64,000 nucleotides of DNA from Arthrobacter sp. Marseille-P9274 (GCF_946892675.1 NZ_CAMPOV010000002.1:248001-312000), one strand, 5' to 3'. Shown: positions 50,784 through 59,971, counted from the first letter of the stretch. The notes: generated from the letters alone by a model not told the origin. Program-made: numbers and translations.

Positions 50784-52145
50784 CTAGTGCCGCTTCGGGG
50801 ACAGTTCGGCACCTTCGCGGCTCATGCGGACGGCAACCAAGCCCATGGCGAGGATGCCGATCCAGAAGAAGCCGACGAAGAGATAGGAACCGCCGGCGAG
50901 CATGACGAGCGCAGTGGCGATCATCGGGGTGAAACCGGCACCAAGCGTGGCAGCCCCCTGGTAGGCCAGGGAAGCTCCGGTATAGCGGACATTCGCAGGG
51001 AACTGCTCCGAGATGTAGGCGCCGATCGGCCCGGCAAGGAAGCCCTGGATAACGCCGTTGCCGACGATGACCGCAATGGCAAAGGCCCAGACAGCACCGG
51101 TATGCATGAGGTACAAGGCGGGGAACGCAAACAGGATGCCGCCCACGCCGCCGATGGTCAGCACGGTGCGGCGGCCGATGCGATCGCTCAGGCGGGCCGT
51201 GTAGAAGCAGACGATGATGGTGAAGACGGCCGCAACACCCTTGAGGTTGAGCACATCCGAGCGCTCCACGCCGCTCTGAACCGCTACAGACACGCCCCAC
51301 GAGGTCAGAATTCCCTGGCAGCAATAGAAGCCCAGCGAGGCGACGAGCGTGAGGACGACAACGCGCGGGTGCAGGCGCAGCACGTCCATCAGCGGGGTTC
51401 GCTGCTTCTGCTGCCGCCTGGCGGCTTCCTGCTCAAGTTCCTGGAAGACCGGCGTTTCGGCGACCTTCAGTCGGATCAGCATGCCGACCAGAATCAGCAC
51501 CGCGGAAAGGATGAATGGAATTCGCCACCCCCACACCAGGAACTGGTCCCCGGTCGCAGCGGAGACGCCGGATACCACAAACGTGGCCAGCAGGCCGCCG
51601 GCTGGGCCGCCCGCATTAGCGAAGGCGGCCGCGAAGCCGCGCTTATGGGCAGGGGCATGTTCCAGCGCCATCAGCGTGGCGCCGCCCCACTCGCCGCCCA
51701 CCGAGATGCCTTGGACGAAGCGCAGCGTGACCAGGATGACCGGTGCGAGGACGCCGATCTGCGCCGTCGTGGGCAGGAAGCCGATGGCGACCGTCGCGAA
51801 GCCCATCATGAGCATGGACAGCACCAGCATCTTCTTGCGGCCGATCCGGTCCCCGTAATGCCCGAACAGGATGCCGCCGAGCGGGCGGGCGACATAGCCG
51901 ACCGCCAGAGTGCCGAATGAGGCGAAGAGCGCCACGCCGGGACCAAGGTTGGCGAAGAAGACCTTGTCGAAGATCAGCGCTGCGGCAGTGGCATACAGGA
52001 TGAAGTCGTAGTACTCGATGACGCTGCCCATGAGGCTCGACCCCAGGACCCGGCGAAGGTCCTTTGTATTAAGGGAGCCGCTGGCTGGGGAGCCTGCGTC
52101 GGGACCCTGCTGCTGCGGAAGCTGCTGGTCTGTAGGAGAAGACAT
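50784..52145 (-). CDS. MFS transporter, metabolite:H+ symporter (MHS) family
   Basis: A 453-residue, 12-helix major-facilitator protein. GHYGDRIGRKKM (between helices 2 and 3) and ARLSDRIGRRTVL (between 8 and 9) are the family loops, and VIEYYDFILYATAAAL resembles proline/betaine, shikimate and aromatic-acid permeases. The ATG at 52145 has AGAGGA; a longer frame lacks support. It is divergent from the HpaB operon and probably imports its aromatic substrate. Confidence 0.92.
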   Translation of the reverse strand: MSSPTDQQLPQQQGPDAGSPASGSLNTKDLRRVLGSSLMGSVIEYYDFILYATAAALIFDKVFFANLGPGVALFASFGTLAVGYVARPLGGILFGHYGDRIGRKKMLVLSMLMMGFATVAIGFLPTTAQIGVLAPVILVTLRFVQGISVGGEWGGATLMALEHAPAHKRGFAAAFANAGGPAGGLLATFVVSGVSAATGDQFLVWGWRIPFILSAVLILVGMLIRLKVAETPVFQELEQEAARRQQKQRTPLMDVLRLHPRVVVLTLVASLGFYCCQGILTSWGVSVAVQSGVERSDVLNLKGVAAVFTIIVCFYTARLSDRIGRRTVLTIGGVGGILFAFPALYLMHTGAVWAFAIAVIVGNGVIQGFLAGPIGAYISEQFPANVRYTGASLAYQGAATLGAGFTPMIATALVMLAGGSYLFVGFFWIGILAMGLVAVRMSREGAELSPKRH

Positions 52146-52234
52146 AGCGTTCCTCTTGGCGTTCGTTGGATTGTGACCTACGCCATCATGACAGCGTGTT
52201 CCGCAAAAATCCACCGCTAGAGCATTTTTTACCT

Positions 52235-52356
52235 GAGAATATTTTCTTTGACTTGGAATAGATCAGCTGGACCGAGTTAGCGACCCGGAGAATTTCCGCG
52301 CAAGGCATTGCCATCACGGTCACATGTTTATAAACTAGCCCACAGAATATATTTTC
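52235..52356. promoter_or_regulatory. AT-rich divergent regulatory region with two related sites
   Basis: Between the transporter and HpaB-type genes, GAGAATATTTTC (52235-52246) and GAATATATTTTC (52345-52356) resemble each other and are near-palindromic. A perfect 10-base palindrome GTTTATAAAC is at 52326-52335. They are candidate operators for a shared regulator, possibly the GntR half of the fusion at 55386. Confidence 0.4.
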
Positions 52357-52396
52357 ACTCGAAAATGCGGGACTTCCGCGGAGCAAGGAGAACGAC

Positions 52397-53899
52397 GTGA
52401 CTGCACGTACCGGCGCCGAATACAAGCAGGGCCTGGCCGATGGGCGCGAAGTCTGGCTGGGCAACGAGCGCATCAATGTCCTCGAGCATCCCGTTTTCGC
52501 GGGGTCGATCGACGGCATGGCCGCCTACTTCGACTACCAGCACAAGTACGCCGCCGACTGCCTCATGGAAGACCCGGAGACGGGCGCACTGATGAATGTC
52601 AGCCTGTCGCTGCCGAAGAATGCAGAAGACATCGCCCGCCGGCACCAGGCCTTCGACCGGCTCGCCCGTTACTCCAACGGGATGCTCGGACGGACGCCGG
52701 ACTACGTCAACGTGGTTTTGGCCGGCCATGTCTCGCGCAAGGACATCTTTGACAAGCACAGCGACCCGGTGTTCCACGAGCGACTGGCCGCCTACCACCG
52801 CGAGGTCATCGAGAAGGATCTCGCGCTGACCCACACCATTGTGCACGCCGCCATCGACAAGAGCGTCGGCGAACTGCAGGGCATCAACGAGGAGCTCACG
52901 CTCCGGGTCGTGAAGCGGACCGAGGAAGGCCTGGTCGTGCGAGGCGCCAAGATGCTGGCCACCCTCGGCCCGATCGCCGACGAACTCTACGTCTACCCCG
53001 CCACCCCGATCCAGAAGGGATTCGAGGAGTACGCACTCTCGTTCGCCATTCCCGTGGCGACCGCCGGCGTCGTCGCTGTTTGCCGCGACCACTACGGTGT
53101 GGCACAGGACGTGGTGGACAAGCCGTTCTCGTCCCGGTTCGATGAACAGGATGCGGTCATCATTTTCGACGACGTACTGGTCCCCTGGCACCGCGTCTTC
53201 ATCGACGGCAACCTGGACGTCTACAACTCCCTCAACGGCGGCACCGCGACCGGCAACACCCAGCAGCAGACGGCCATCCGGGCCGCGGTGAAGCTGGAGT
53301 TCGCCTACGACCTGTGCGTCCAGATGGCCAAGGTCACGGGCACGGAATCCAAGCCGGACACCGCGGCCATGCTGGGCGAAATCTACTCCTACCTGCGCAT
53401 TGCCCGCGCCGTCATCCATTCCGCCGAGGTCAACGCGTCGGACTGGGGCGGCGGCGCCTTCTTCTGCCACGACGACATCAGCTCGCTGCGCACCGTGATG
53501 CCGATCTGGATGGCCCGGGTCAACGACATCATCAAGACCATGGGCTCGCACAACCTGCTGGCCACGCCGACGGCAGCGGCGTTCGAGAACCCGCGGCTGG
53601 GTCCGCTGCTGCACAAGTACTTGCCCGGGGCCAACGGCATTCCCGCCGAAGAACGGGCCCGGATCTTCCGCACTGCGTGGGATTTCGCCGGCTCCGCGCT
53701 GGGCAGCCGGATCGAACTCTACGAGCGCTTCTACCTCGGTTCCGTGCCCCGTGCCCGCGCACTCGACCACCGCAAGGCCCAGGCCAAGGGCGAGACCGGC
53801 GCGTACCGGGCCATGTTCGAGGAAGCGGGTATCGGAGAAGTTCCCGTGCCCGCCGAGGACGCAGATTTCCCCGGCACCTACGCGGACCTGCGCGGCTAG
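52397..53899 (+). CDS. HpaB-type 4-hydroxyphenylacetate 3-hydroxylase-family flavin monooxygenase
   Basis: A 500-residue acyl-CoA-dehydrogenase-fold aromatic hydroxylase. The family uses FADH2 from a separate HpaC-like reductase to hydroxylate phenols ortho to the OH or to remove a substituent. Typical stretches include FVYPATPIQ-like ELYVYPATPIQ, FAIPVATAG, FDDVLVPWHRVF and ALGSRIELYERFYLG. The GTG at 52397 has AAGGAG. It heads an operon with an MmgE/PrpD protein and a flavin reductase fusion. The phenolic substrate is unknown. Confidence 0.92.
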   Translation: MTARTGAEYKQGLADGREVWLGNERINVLEHPVFAGSIDGMAAYFDYQHKYAADCLMEDPETGALMNVSLSLPKNAEDIARRHQAFDRLARYSNGMLGRTPDYVNVVLAGHVSRKDIFDKHSDPVFHERLAAYHREVIEKDLALTHTIVHAAIDKSVGELQGINEELTLRVVKRTEEGLVVRGAKMLATLGPIADELYVYPATPIQKGFEEYALSFAIPVATAGVVAVCRDHYGVAQDVVDKPFSSRFDEQDAVIIFDDVLVPWHRVFIDGNLDVYNSLNGGTATGNTQQQTAIRAAVKLEFAYDLCVQMAKVTGTESKPDTAAMLGEIYSYLRIARAVIHSAEVNASDWGGGAFFCHDDISSLRTVMPIWMARVNDIIKTMGSHNLLATPTAAAFENPRLGPLLHKYLPGANGIPAEERARIFRTAWDFAGSALGSRIELYERFYLGSVPRARALDHRKAQAKGETGAYRAMFEEAGIGEVPVPAEDADFPGTYADLRG

Positions 53900-53908
53900 G
53901 ACGCAGCC

Positions 53909-55339
53909 ATGACGACGACGAGCACTTCCCCGGGTGCGGTGGCCGCGGTCGGTCCCACGATCACGGACCGGCTGGTCCGGCATGTCGCGGGGACCGGTTT
54001 CGGCGATATCGACGGCGGCACCATCGGGCGTGCCAAGGTACGCCTCATCGATTCGCTGGGAAACATCGCCGCGGGACACCGCGCCCAGGGAAGCGACGGC
54101 GTCGTACATTTGGCGGCCCGCTGGGGCGGAGCCTCCGAGTCCACGGTGCTGACCCACGGCCTGCGTGTTCCGGCCCAGACGGCCGCACTGGCCAATGCGG
54201 TGATGATGCGTTCCTACGACTTCGAGCCGATCAGCGCCGAAGGCCCGGACGGGATGCAGATTGCCGCCCACATCTCGGGTACCACGGTCCCGGTGGCCCT
54301 GGCCGTGGCCGAGCAGCAGGGCGCCAGCGGGCGCGAACTGCTGACCGCCCTGGTACTTGGCGACGACGTGGCGTCGCGGCTGGCCGTGGCCAGCGGCTTT
54401 GACGTCTACGGCGGCCAGGACAACACCGGCACCGTCAACGGCCTCGGCGGCACCGCAGTGGCCGGGCGGCTTATGGGGCTGGATGCCTTCCAGCTGCGCC
54501 ACGCCTTCGGCATCGTCGAAAACCAGCTCGCCGGGACAGTGGCCAGCATCGTCGACCAGAGCCTGGCCTTCAAGCTGCCCATGGCCTTCGCGGCGCGCAA
54601 CGCCATCGTGTCGGCCGAACTCGCCCAGCTGGGTTTCACCGGCCCCGTGGATGCGGTGGGCGGCCGGCACGGGTTCCTCGACATGTACTGCACGGACCCC
54701 GTGCCGGAGCGGATCATCCACCGGCTCGGCGAGGAATTCTACGGCGACTGCGTCATCAAGCCGTGGTCCGCCTGCCGCGCCAGCCACCCGTCGCTGGACG
54801 CCTGCGTCCGGCTGGCGTCCGATGAACGGTTGGACCTGGCTGAGGTGGAAGCCGTCCGGATCCACGTCACGCCGCGCACCCTGGCCGGTTTCGTCGGCCA
54901 GCCCTTCGCAATCGGCGACTGTCCCGAGGTGTCGGGAGCGTTCAGCATCCGGTTCACGGCGGCGACGGCGTTGATGTACGGGACCGTACGCCCGGAACAC
55001 TTGACCCTGGCGCACATGCAGGATCCGCGGCTGGCCGCCCTGCTGGAGAAGATCGAGCTGGTCGGTTCGCTGCCCCCGCACGAAGTCCTCACGGCCGAGG
55101 TGGAACTCACGCTGCAAGACGGAGCGGTGTTGCGCCAACGAGTTGACCAACCCCGCGGCGACATACACGCCTCTCCCCTGTCCGAGGCCGAGATCCTGGA
55201 CAAGTACTTTGCCAACGTCGACTTCGGCGGGGTAGTCACCCGTTCCGACGCCGAACGCGCCATCGAGATCATCCACGACCTGGAATCCTGCGAAGACATC
55301 ACCGCCCTGGTGGGGCTCTTCGCCGGCAAGCAACCCTGA
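53909..55339 (+). CDS. MmgE/PrpD family protein
   Basis: A 476-residue member of the 2-methylcitrate dehydratase family (all-helical domain plus lid). MMRSYDFEPISAEGPDGMQIAAH and GTVNGLGGTAVAGRLMGLD lie in the active-site region; KPWSACRASHPSLDA follows in the C-terminal domain. Members dehydrate or decarboxylate tricarboxylic-like acids. No methylcitrate synthase is near, so a role on a ring-cleavage product is more likely. It follows the HpaB-type gene by ten bases. Confidence 0.9.
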   Translation: MTTTSTSPGAVAAVGPTITDRLVRHVAGTGFGDIDGGTIGRAKVRLIDSLGNIAAGHRAQGSDGVVHLAARWGGASESTVLTHGLRVPAQTAALANAVMMRSYDFEPISAEGPDGMQIAAHISGTTVPVALAVAEQQGASGRELLTALVLGDDVASRLAVASGFDVYGGQDNTGTVNGLGGTAVAGRLMGLDAFQLRHAFGIVENQLAGTVASIVDQSLAFKLPMAFAARNAIVSAELAQLGFTGPVDAVGGRHGFLDMYCTDPVPERIIHRLGEEFYGDCVIKPWSACRASHPSLDACVRLASDERLDLAEVEAVRIHVTPRTLAGFVGQPFAIGDCPEVSGAFSIRFTAATALMYGTVRPEHLTLAHMQDPRLAALLEKIELVGSLPPHEVLTAEVELTLQDGAVLRQRVDQPRGDIHASPLSEAEILDKYFANVDFGGVVTRSDAERAIEIIHDLESCEDITALVGLFAGKQP

Positions 55340-55385
55340 CCCGCCGCGGTGGCCGACCGGCCACCGCATCCTAGGAGGTAACAAC

Positions 55386-56534
55386 ATGAGCACCAACACC
55401 ATCGAAGGAGCCGGCGTGGACCAGCTGGTATTCCGTAACGTCGTCGGTCACTTCGCGTCCGGCGTCACCGTCATCACCACCGTGGTCGACGGCGAAATGT
55501 TCGGCACCACGGCCTCGGCGGTTTCCTCGCTGTCCATGGACCCGCCGATGATGCTCGCCTGCCTGAACCGATCCAGTTCCACCCACGACGCGGTGGTCAA
55601 GGCAGGCTGGTTCGGCATTAATATCCTGGCCGAGGAACAGGGCGGCCTCGCCATGCAGTTCGGGCGCAAGGGCGGCGACAAGTTCGACGGCGTGGCGGTC
55701 ACCCGTTCAGAGCACGGCGGAGTGCCGATGATCGACGGCGCCCTGGCGCAGATCGTCTGCCGCGTGGCAGAGACCCCGACGGGCGGCACCCACACGGTCT
55801 TCCTCGGCCTGGTCGCCGAGGCCTCGGCCCGCGAAGGCGCGGAACCGCTGGCCTATTACCGCGGCACCTTCGGCCGGTTGGAGCGGGTCAAGGAGCTGGC
55901 AGCCTACGAGTCCGTGCGGAACTGGGTGCTGCACCGCAGGACCCCGCTCGGCGAGGAACTGGCCCCGGCCGCCGTCGCCGTCGAGATCAAGGCCGAACCG
56001 CACCACGTGCACAATGCGCTGGTGAAGCTGAACGCCGAAGGACTGGTCACCCGCAACGAACAGGGCGGCTACCAACCGAACCCGATGACCGAGGACCTGG
56101 TGGCCAGCTTCTACGACGGCCGCGCCACCATCGAATCCGGCGTGATCGCCAGCCACCTGGACAAGCTGACCGACGACGACGTCGCCGACCTCCGCCGGAT
56201 TACCGCCGAGCTCGGCCGCCTGCGCGGAGACTCCGATGCCGCCCTGGACGACTTCCTCAAGCTCAACGTTGCCTATCACGACCGCCTCGTGAACGTGGCC
56301 GGTTCCGCGCAGCTGACCGATTCCTTCCGCCGGCTGGGCGTGGGCACCGTGTGGCGCCAGGCCCTGACCGCCGAGGAATGGGGACGGCAGCTGGACCACA
56401 GCTACATCGTGGAGCTGACCGAGGCCCTCGCTGCCCGGGATGTGCAGCGTGCCATTGCTGCCCTGAACGCCCACACCTCGTTCGGCAAGGCCCTGGCCCA
56501 AGAGGTCATCAAGCGCCACGGTGGAGCGGTCTAG
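55386..56534 (+). CDS. flavin reductase fused to a GntR/FCD transcription-regulator domain
   Basis: A 382-residue two-part protein. Residues about 12-165 form an HpaC-like flavin reductase (HFASGVTVITTVVDGEMFGTTASAVSSLS, DKFDGVAV, AYYRGTFGRL). Residues about 170-235 form a GntR winged helix (PLGEELAPAAVAVEIKAEPHHVHNALVKLNAEGLV) and 236-382 an FCD domain with D288, H298, H338 and H363 in the metal-ligand order. An AGGAGG site precedes the ATG, 46 bases after the MmgE/PrpD gene. It should supply FADH2 to the HpaB-type oxygenase and could also regulate the operon. The reading frame is continuous. Confidence 0.9.
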   Translation: MSTNTIEGAGVDQLVFRNVVGHFASGVTVITTVVDGEMFGTTASAVSSLSMDPPMMLACLNRSSSTHDAVVKAGWFGINILAEEQGGLAMQFGRKGGDKFDGVAVTRSEHGGVPMIDGALAQIVCRVAETPTGGTHTVFLGLVAEASAREGAEPLAYYRGTFGRLERVKELAAYESVRNWVLHRRTPLGEELAPAAVAVEIKAEPHHVHNALVKLNAEGLVTRNEQGGYQPNPMTEDLVASFYDGRATIESGVIASHLDKLTDDDVADLRRITAELGRLRGDSDAALDDFLKLNVAYHDRLVNVAGSAQLTDSFRRLGVGTVWRQALTAEEWGRQLDHSYIVELTEALAARDVQRAIAALNAHTSFGKALAQEVIKRHGGAV

Positions 56535-56566
56535 GACCACCTGATACAGGTAGCGACCTCCTGAAG

Positions 56567-56620
56567 AACCGAACACCGAAAGCCGGGCTGGCATTCTGGC
56601 CCGGCTTTCGGCGTTCGGTT
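56567..56620 (+). terminator. terminator of the HpaB operon
   Basis: Arms 56567-56588 and 56599-56620 pair over 22 positions with one mismatch around a ten-base loop, about 33 bases after the fusion gene. A CCTTTG tail follows on the plus strand. Confidence 0.8.
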
Positions 56621-56676
56621 CCTTTGCATGCCGGAGGAGACCTTCCTTGGCCGCCGCTGCTGTGCCCAAGACGAAA

Positions 56677-56709
56677 GGGACCGGCCCGGCGCATCGCCGG
56701 ACCGGTCCC
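56677..56709 (-). terminator. terminator of the alcohol dehydrogenase gene at 56743
   Basis: GGGACCGG-CCCGGCG (56677-56691) pairs with CGCCGGA-CCGGTCCC (56695-56709). On the minus strand TTTCG follows. It closes the dehydrogenase transcript and faces the HpaB terminator. Confidence 0.7.
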
Positions 56710-56742
56710 TGGAGCTGCTTGGAGCGCCTACGCCGCCGGAGC

Positions 56743-57825
56743 TCAGAAGGTGATCACGCTCCTGGCGATGCCGCCCGACTCCTGCACGGCGTACGCTTCG
56801 TTAATCTGGGCCAGGGAGATCTCCTGGCCGATGAGGTCGTCCAGGTTGAGGCGGCCCTGAAGGTAGAGGTCAGCGTAGAAGGGGATGTCCCGGCGGATGT
56901 TCGAGGATCCCATGTAGACGCCTTGGAGCTTCCGCTGCCCGATAAGAAGGTCCGTCATCACATTGAAGTCAAGCGGAGTGCCCTGCGGGATGCCGATGAA
57001 ATACACGCCTCCGCCCGATCGAGTGAGGCCCAGGGCAAGTTTTTGGGTCGTACCAAGGCCAATCGCCTCAAAGGAGTGATGGACACCCCGGCCGGTTATT
57101 TCATTAACCCTGGCCTCAGCGTCGTCCTCCCCCGAGTTGATGACGTGCGTTGCCCCGAACTTGCGGGCGAGTTCCAGCTTCGCAGGATGAAGATCGATTC
57201 CAATGATGGTCTTGGCGCCGGCTATCTGCGCCCCGGAAACGATATTGAGCCCGATCCCTCCGAGGCCGACCACGGCCACCGTGTCTCCCGGCTGCACACC
57301 GGCCGAATTCAGGGCCGCTCCGACGCCCGTCGTCGTCGCGCAGCCGAGCACGGCGGCCTGCGGAAAGGGAATCTGGTCCGGAACCCGGACGAGTTTGTTC
57401 TGGTGCACCAGCGCATGTTCGGCGAAACCGGCCACGCCGAACGCCTGGACCGCTTCGCCGTCACGACGCAGTTTCGGCACCTCCTCCGGGCTGCGGTTGA
57501 TCGATCCCGGATCCATACACCGGTAGGTCCCCCCGCCGACACACTCCTCGCAACGACCGCAGAAGTTGATTTCCGACGCGATGACGTGGTCACCAACTCG
57601 GAAGTCCGTGGCCTCAGGTCCGAGTCCGACGACGATTCCCGCCATCTCGTGGCCCACGACCATGGGCAGCGGGCGGCCGCGGTCCACGGACGCGACGATC
57701 ATGTCGGAGTGGCAGAGGCCGGCTGCCTTTACTTCCACCAGCACCTCGGCCCCGCGTGGTTCGTCGATCTCCAGCTCTTCGATGTCGAAGGTGCCGTCGA
57801 TCCGATTAATAACTGCTGCCTTCAT
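56743..57825 (-). CDS. zinc-dependent alcohol dehydrogenase (copy 1)
   Basis: A 360-residue medium-chain dehydrogenase: catalytic Zn ligands in GLCHSD and GHEMAG, structural Zn in FCGRCEECVGGGTYRC, NAD motif VVGLGGIGLNIV and a class-III-like GRGVHHSFEAIGL. It would oxidise an aromatic or aliphatic alcohol with NAD. The ATG at 57825 follows GGGAGG. It is a paralog of the gene at 57972 and ends the minus-strand group. Confidence 0.93.
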   Translation of the reverse strand: MKAAVINRIDGTFDIEELEIDEPRGAEVLVEVKAAGLCHSDMIVASVDRGRPLPMVVGHEMAGIVVGLGPEATDFRVGDHVIASEINFCGRCEECVGGGTYRCMDPGSINRSPEEVPKLRRDGEAVQAFGVAGFAEHALVHQNKLVRVPDQIPFPQAAVLGCATTTGVGAALNSAGVQPGDTVAVVGLGGIGLNIVSGAQIAGAKTIIGIDLHPAKLELARKFGATHVINSGEDDAEARVNEITGRGVHHSFEAIGLGTTQKLALGLTRSGGGVYFIGIPQGTPLDFNVMTDLLIGQRKLQGVYMGSSNIRRDIPFYADLYLQGRLNLDDLIGQEISLAQINEAYAVQESGGIARSVITF

Positions 57826-57929
57826 ATGTTTCCTCCCGGAGAGGCTCAAAAGCCCGTAAATTTCCTATAAACGCATTCGGCTTCTTTGGCCAGGACGGCG
57901 CATCAAGATCAGGCACTCGGTCCATGGGA

Positions 57930-57965
57930 CCTCAGGCCCCGGTGCCATAACACCGGGGCCTGAGG
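57930..57965 (-). terminator. 15-bp hairpin between the two dehydrogenase genes
   Basis: Arms 57930-57944 and 57951-57965 pair perfectly around six bases, just after the stop of the gene at 57972. Little T tract follows, so attenuation or mRNA protection is as likely as termination. Confidence 0.6.
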
Positions 57966-57971
57966 GGGCTT

Positions 57972-59063
57972 TCAGAAGCTTGTAATAACCGACCGGGCAA
58001 CTGCTCCGCCCCGCAAGAGCTGGTAGCCGTGATCTATCTCCTCGAGCGAGATCCGCTGGGATATGAGTTCGTCGAGCTTGAAGCGGTCCTGAAGATAGAG
58101 ATCAGCGAACATCGGGATGTCGACCTTGATATTCGCCGAGCCCATGGCCACTCCCCGGACTCCCTTTTGCTTCCCCATGAGGTCGCCGAAAGGAGTGATC
58201 TCCAGTGTTGCGCCGGGCCGGTGAACGCCAATGAGGTAGGCAGTTCCGCCGATCTCCAGCATCGCAATCGCGTTCTCGGCGGTGGGTTTCAATCCGATGA
58301 CCTCGAACGCATGCGTCACGCCGCCTCGCGTGGACTCCAGGACCGACTGCACGGGGTCCAGCTCCGATGCGTTGACCACGTCCGTCGCGCCGAATTGCCG
58401 CGCGAGCTCGAGTTTGGACGTGTGAAGGTCGATCGCGATGATCCGCTGCGCACCAGCCAGAGCAGCACCCTGGATAACGTTCAGTCCTACGCCGCCGCAG
58501 CCGATGACCGCCACGGTGTCCCCCGGCCTGACCCGTGCAGTGTTGAGCGCTGCCCCCGCGCCGGTCACCACGCCGCACCCGAGCAGCGCTGCCCGGTCGA
58601 AGGGGAGGTCCTTCGGCACGCCAACAACCGTGTTCTCATGAACGAGGACCTGCTCCGCGAATCCACCGATCCCGATGAACTGACCCAGCACGGTCGTGCC
58701 GCGGCTCAAGCGCGGCCCGGATCCTGTGCCGCGTTGGGTGTGGCCGGGAACCCGGCACTGGTATGGCCGTCCGGCCAGGCAGCCGCGGCACTGCCCGCAG
58801 CTGTGCACGGGGGAAGTCACCACATGGTCGCCCGCACGGAATCCGCTCACATCCGGGCCGGCTTTGACCACCACACCGGCGACCTCGTGGCCCAAGACCG
58901 CCGGCAGCGGGAAGCCGACGTCCGTTGAAGCCACGTGCAGGTCGGAGTGGCACAGGCCGCTGGCACGGACTTCGATGAGCAGTTCCTTGCCCCGCGGGGC
59001 GGCGATCGAAATGTCCTGGATCTCGAAAGGGCTTCCAACGGCCTCGGTAACTGCAGCTTTCAT
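57972..59063 (-). CDS. zinc-dependent alcohol dehydrogenase (copy 2)
   Basis: A 363-residue medium-chain dehydrogenase paralogous to the one at 56743: GLCHSD, GHEVAG, structural Zn in SCGQCRGCLAGRPYQC and NAD motif VIGCGGVGLNVI. An insertion-like loop TQRGTGSGPRLSRGTTV (about 110-125) differs from copy 1. It is 69 bases after the ABC ATPase gene, so it may be co-transcribed with the importer. Confidence 0.93.
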   Translation of the reverse strand: MKAAVTEAVGSPFEIQDISIAAPRGKELLIEVRASGLCHSDLHVASTDVGFPLPAVLGHEVAGVVVKAGPDVSGFRAGDHVVTSPVHSCGQCRGCLAGRPYQCRVPGHTQRGTGSGPRLSRGTTVLGQFIGIGGFAEQVLVHENTVVGVPKDLPFDRAALLGCGVVTGAGAALNTARVRPGDTVAVIGCGGVGLNVIQGAALAGAQRIIAIDLHTSKLELARQFGATDVVNASELDPVQSVLESTRGGVTHAFEVIGLKPTAENAIAMLEIGGTAYLIGVHRPGATLEITPFGDLMGKQKGVRGVAMGSANIKVDIPMFADLYLQDRFKLDELISQRISLEEIDHGYQLLRGGAVARSVITSF

Positions 59064-59132
59064 GGAACCTCTTTCCGGTAGTTATCGAATAAGACGAGGC
59101 TTCGGGAACGCACTGGGACGGAACCTCGCCTG

Positions 59133-59939
59133 CTAGTGGGCGCGCAGGCGGTGCAGGATTCGTGCCCGTGCTTCCGCAAACCGCGGGTCGGCCTTCGTCT
59201 CGACCTGGTCGCGATGGTCTCCGAAGCCCGTCTCGATTTCGTCGACGACGGTGGCCGGCTTCTCCGCGATCACCACGACCTTGTCGGCGAGGTACAGGGC
59301 CTCGTCGATGTCGTGGGTGACCAGGATGATGGTGACGCCCAGTTCCTGCTGCAGGGTGATGACCAGGTCCTCGAGATCGAAGCGCGTCTGCGCGTCGACG
59401 GAAGCAAACGGCTCGTCCATGAGCAGAACCTTGGCGTTGTAGGCGAGGGCACGCGCGATGGCCACCCGTTGCTGCATGCCGCCCGACATCTCCCAGGGGT
59501 ACTTGTCCCCTTGCCCTTCCAGCCCGACGGCCTGCAGGTTGTGTTCCGCCAGGGCGTTGCGCTCGATCTTGCCCAGCCCCTTTCCCTGCAGCGGGAAGGC
59601 GACGTTCTCCCTCGTCGTCATCCACGGCATCAGCGACCTGCTGTAGTCCTGGAAGACGACGGCGAGATCGGGGTGCGGCCCGTTGATTTCCTGGCCGCCG
59701 ACCGAAATCGTCCCGGCCTTTGGCCGCAGGAGCCCCGACAGGCAGCGCAGCAGCGTCGTCTTGCCGACGCCCGAGGGGCCGACGATCGAAACGAACTCGC
59801 CGGCACTCACGTCCAGGTCGAGGTTCTCCAGGATCTTGTTCTCGGCAGCGCCCGTTCCGTAGCTCATGGACATGCCGCGGACCTTCATCAGCTGGGTTGC
59901 GGTGCGCGGCACTCCGGCCTCGCGCGTATCAATGCTCAT
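59133..59939 (-). CDS. SsuB/TauB-type ABC transporter ATP-binding protein
   Basis: A 268-residue ABC ATPase: Walker A GPSGVGKT, QDYSRSLMPWMTTRENV Q-loop, signature MSGGMQQR and Walker B VLLMDEPF, as in nitrate/sulfonate/taurine-type importers. I favour the ATG at 59939 (AGGAG six bases before) over the ATG at 59975, which overlaps the permease stop (ATGA) but has no ribosome-binding site. Confidence 0.92.
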   Translation of the reverse strand: MSIDTREAGVPRTATQLMKVRGMSMSYGTGAAENKILENLDLDVSAGEFVSIVGPSGVGKTTLLRCLSGLLRPKAGTISVGGQEINGPHPDLAVVFQDYSRSLMPWMTTRENVAFPLQGKGLGKIERNALAEHNLQAVGLEGQGDKYPWEMSGGMQQRVAIARALAYNAKVLLMDEPFASVDAQTRFDLEDLVITLQQELGVTIILVTHDIDEALYLADKVVVIAEKPATVVDEIETGFGDHRDQVETKADPRFAEARARILHRLRAH

Positions 59940-59971
59940 GCTTGCTCCTTGCTTGTAATGCGTTGAGATGC

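Noticed and set aside
52355-55402. A 1015-codon open frame on the minus strand
   Set aside because: It is antisense to the well-supported HpaB-type and MmgE/PrpD genes and results from G+C-rich third positions; its translation resembles no family.
56743-59063. Calling the two dehydrogenases mycothiol-dependent formaldehyde dehydrogenases
   Set aside because: Zinc and NAD motifs are common to many branches and nothing specific to that enzyme was identified.
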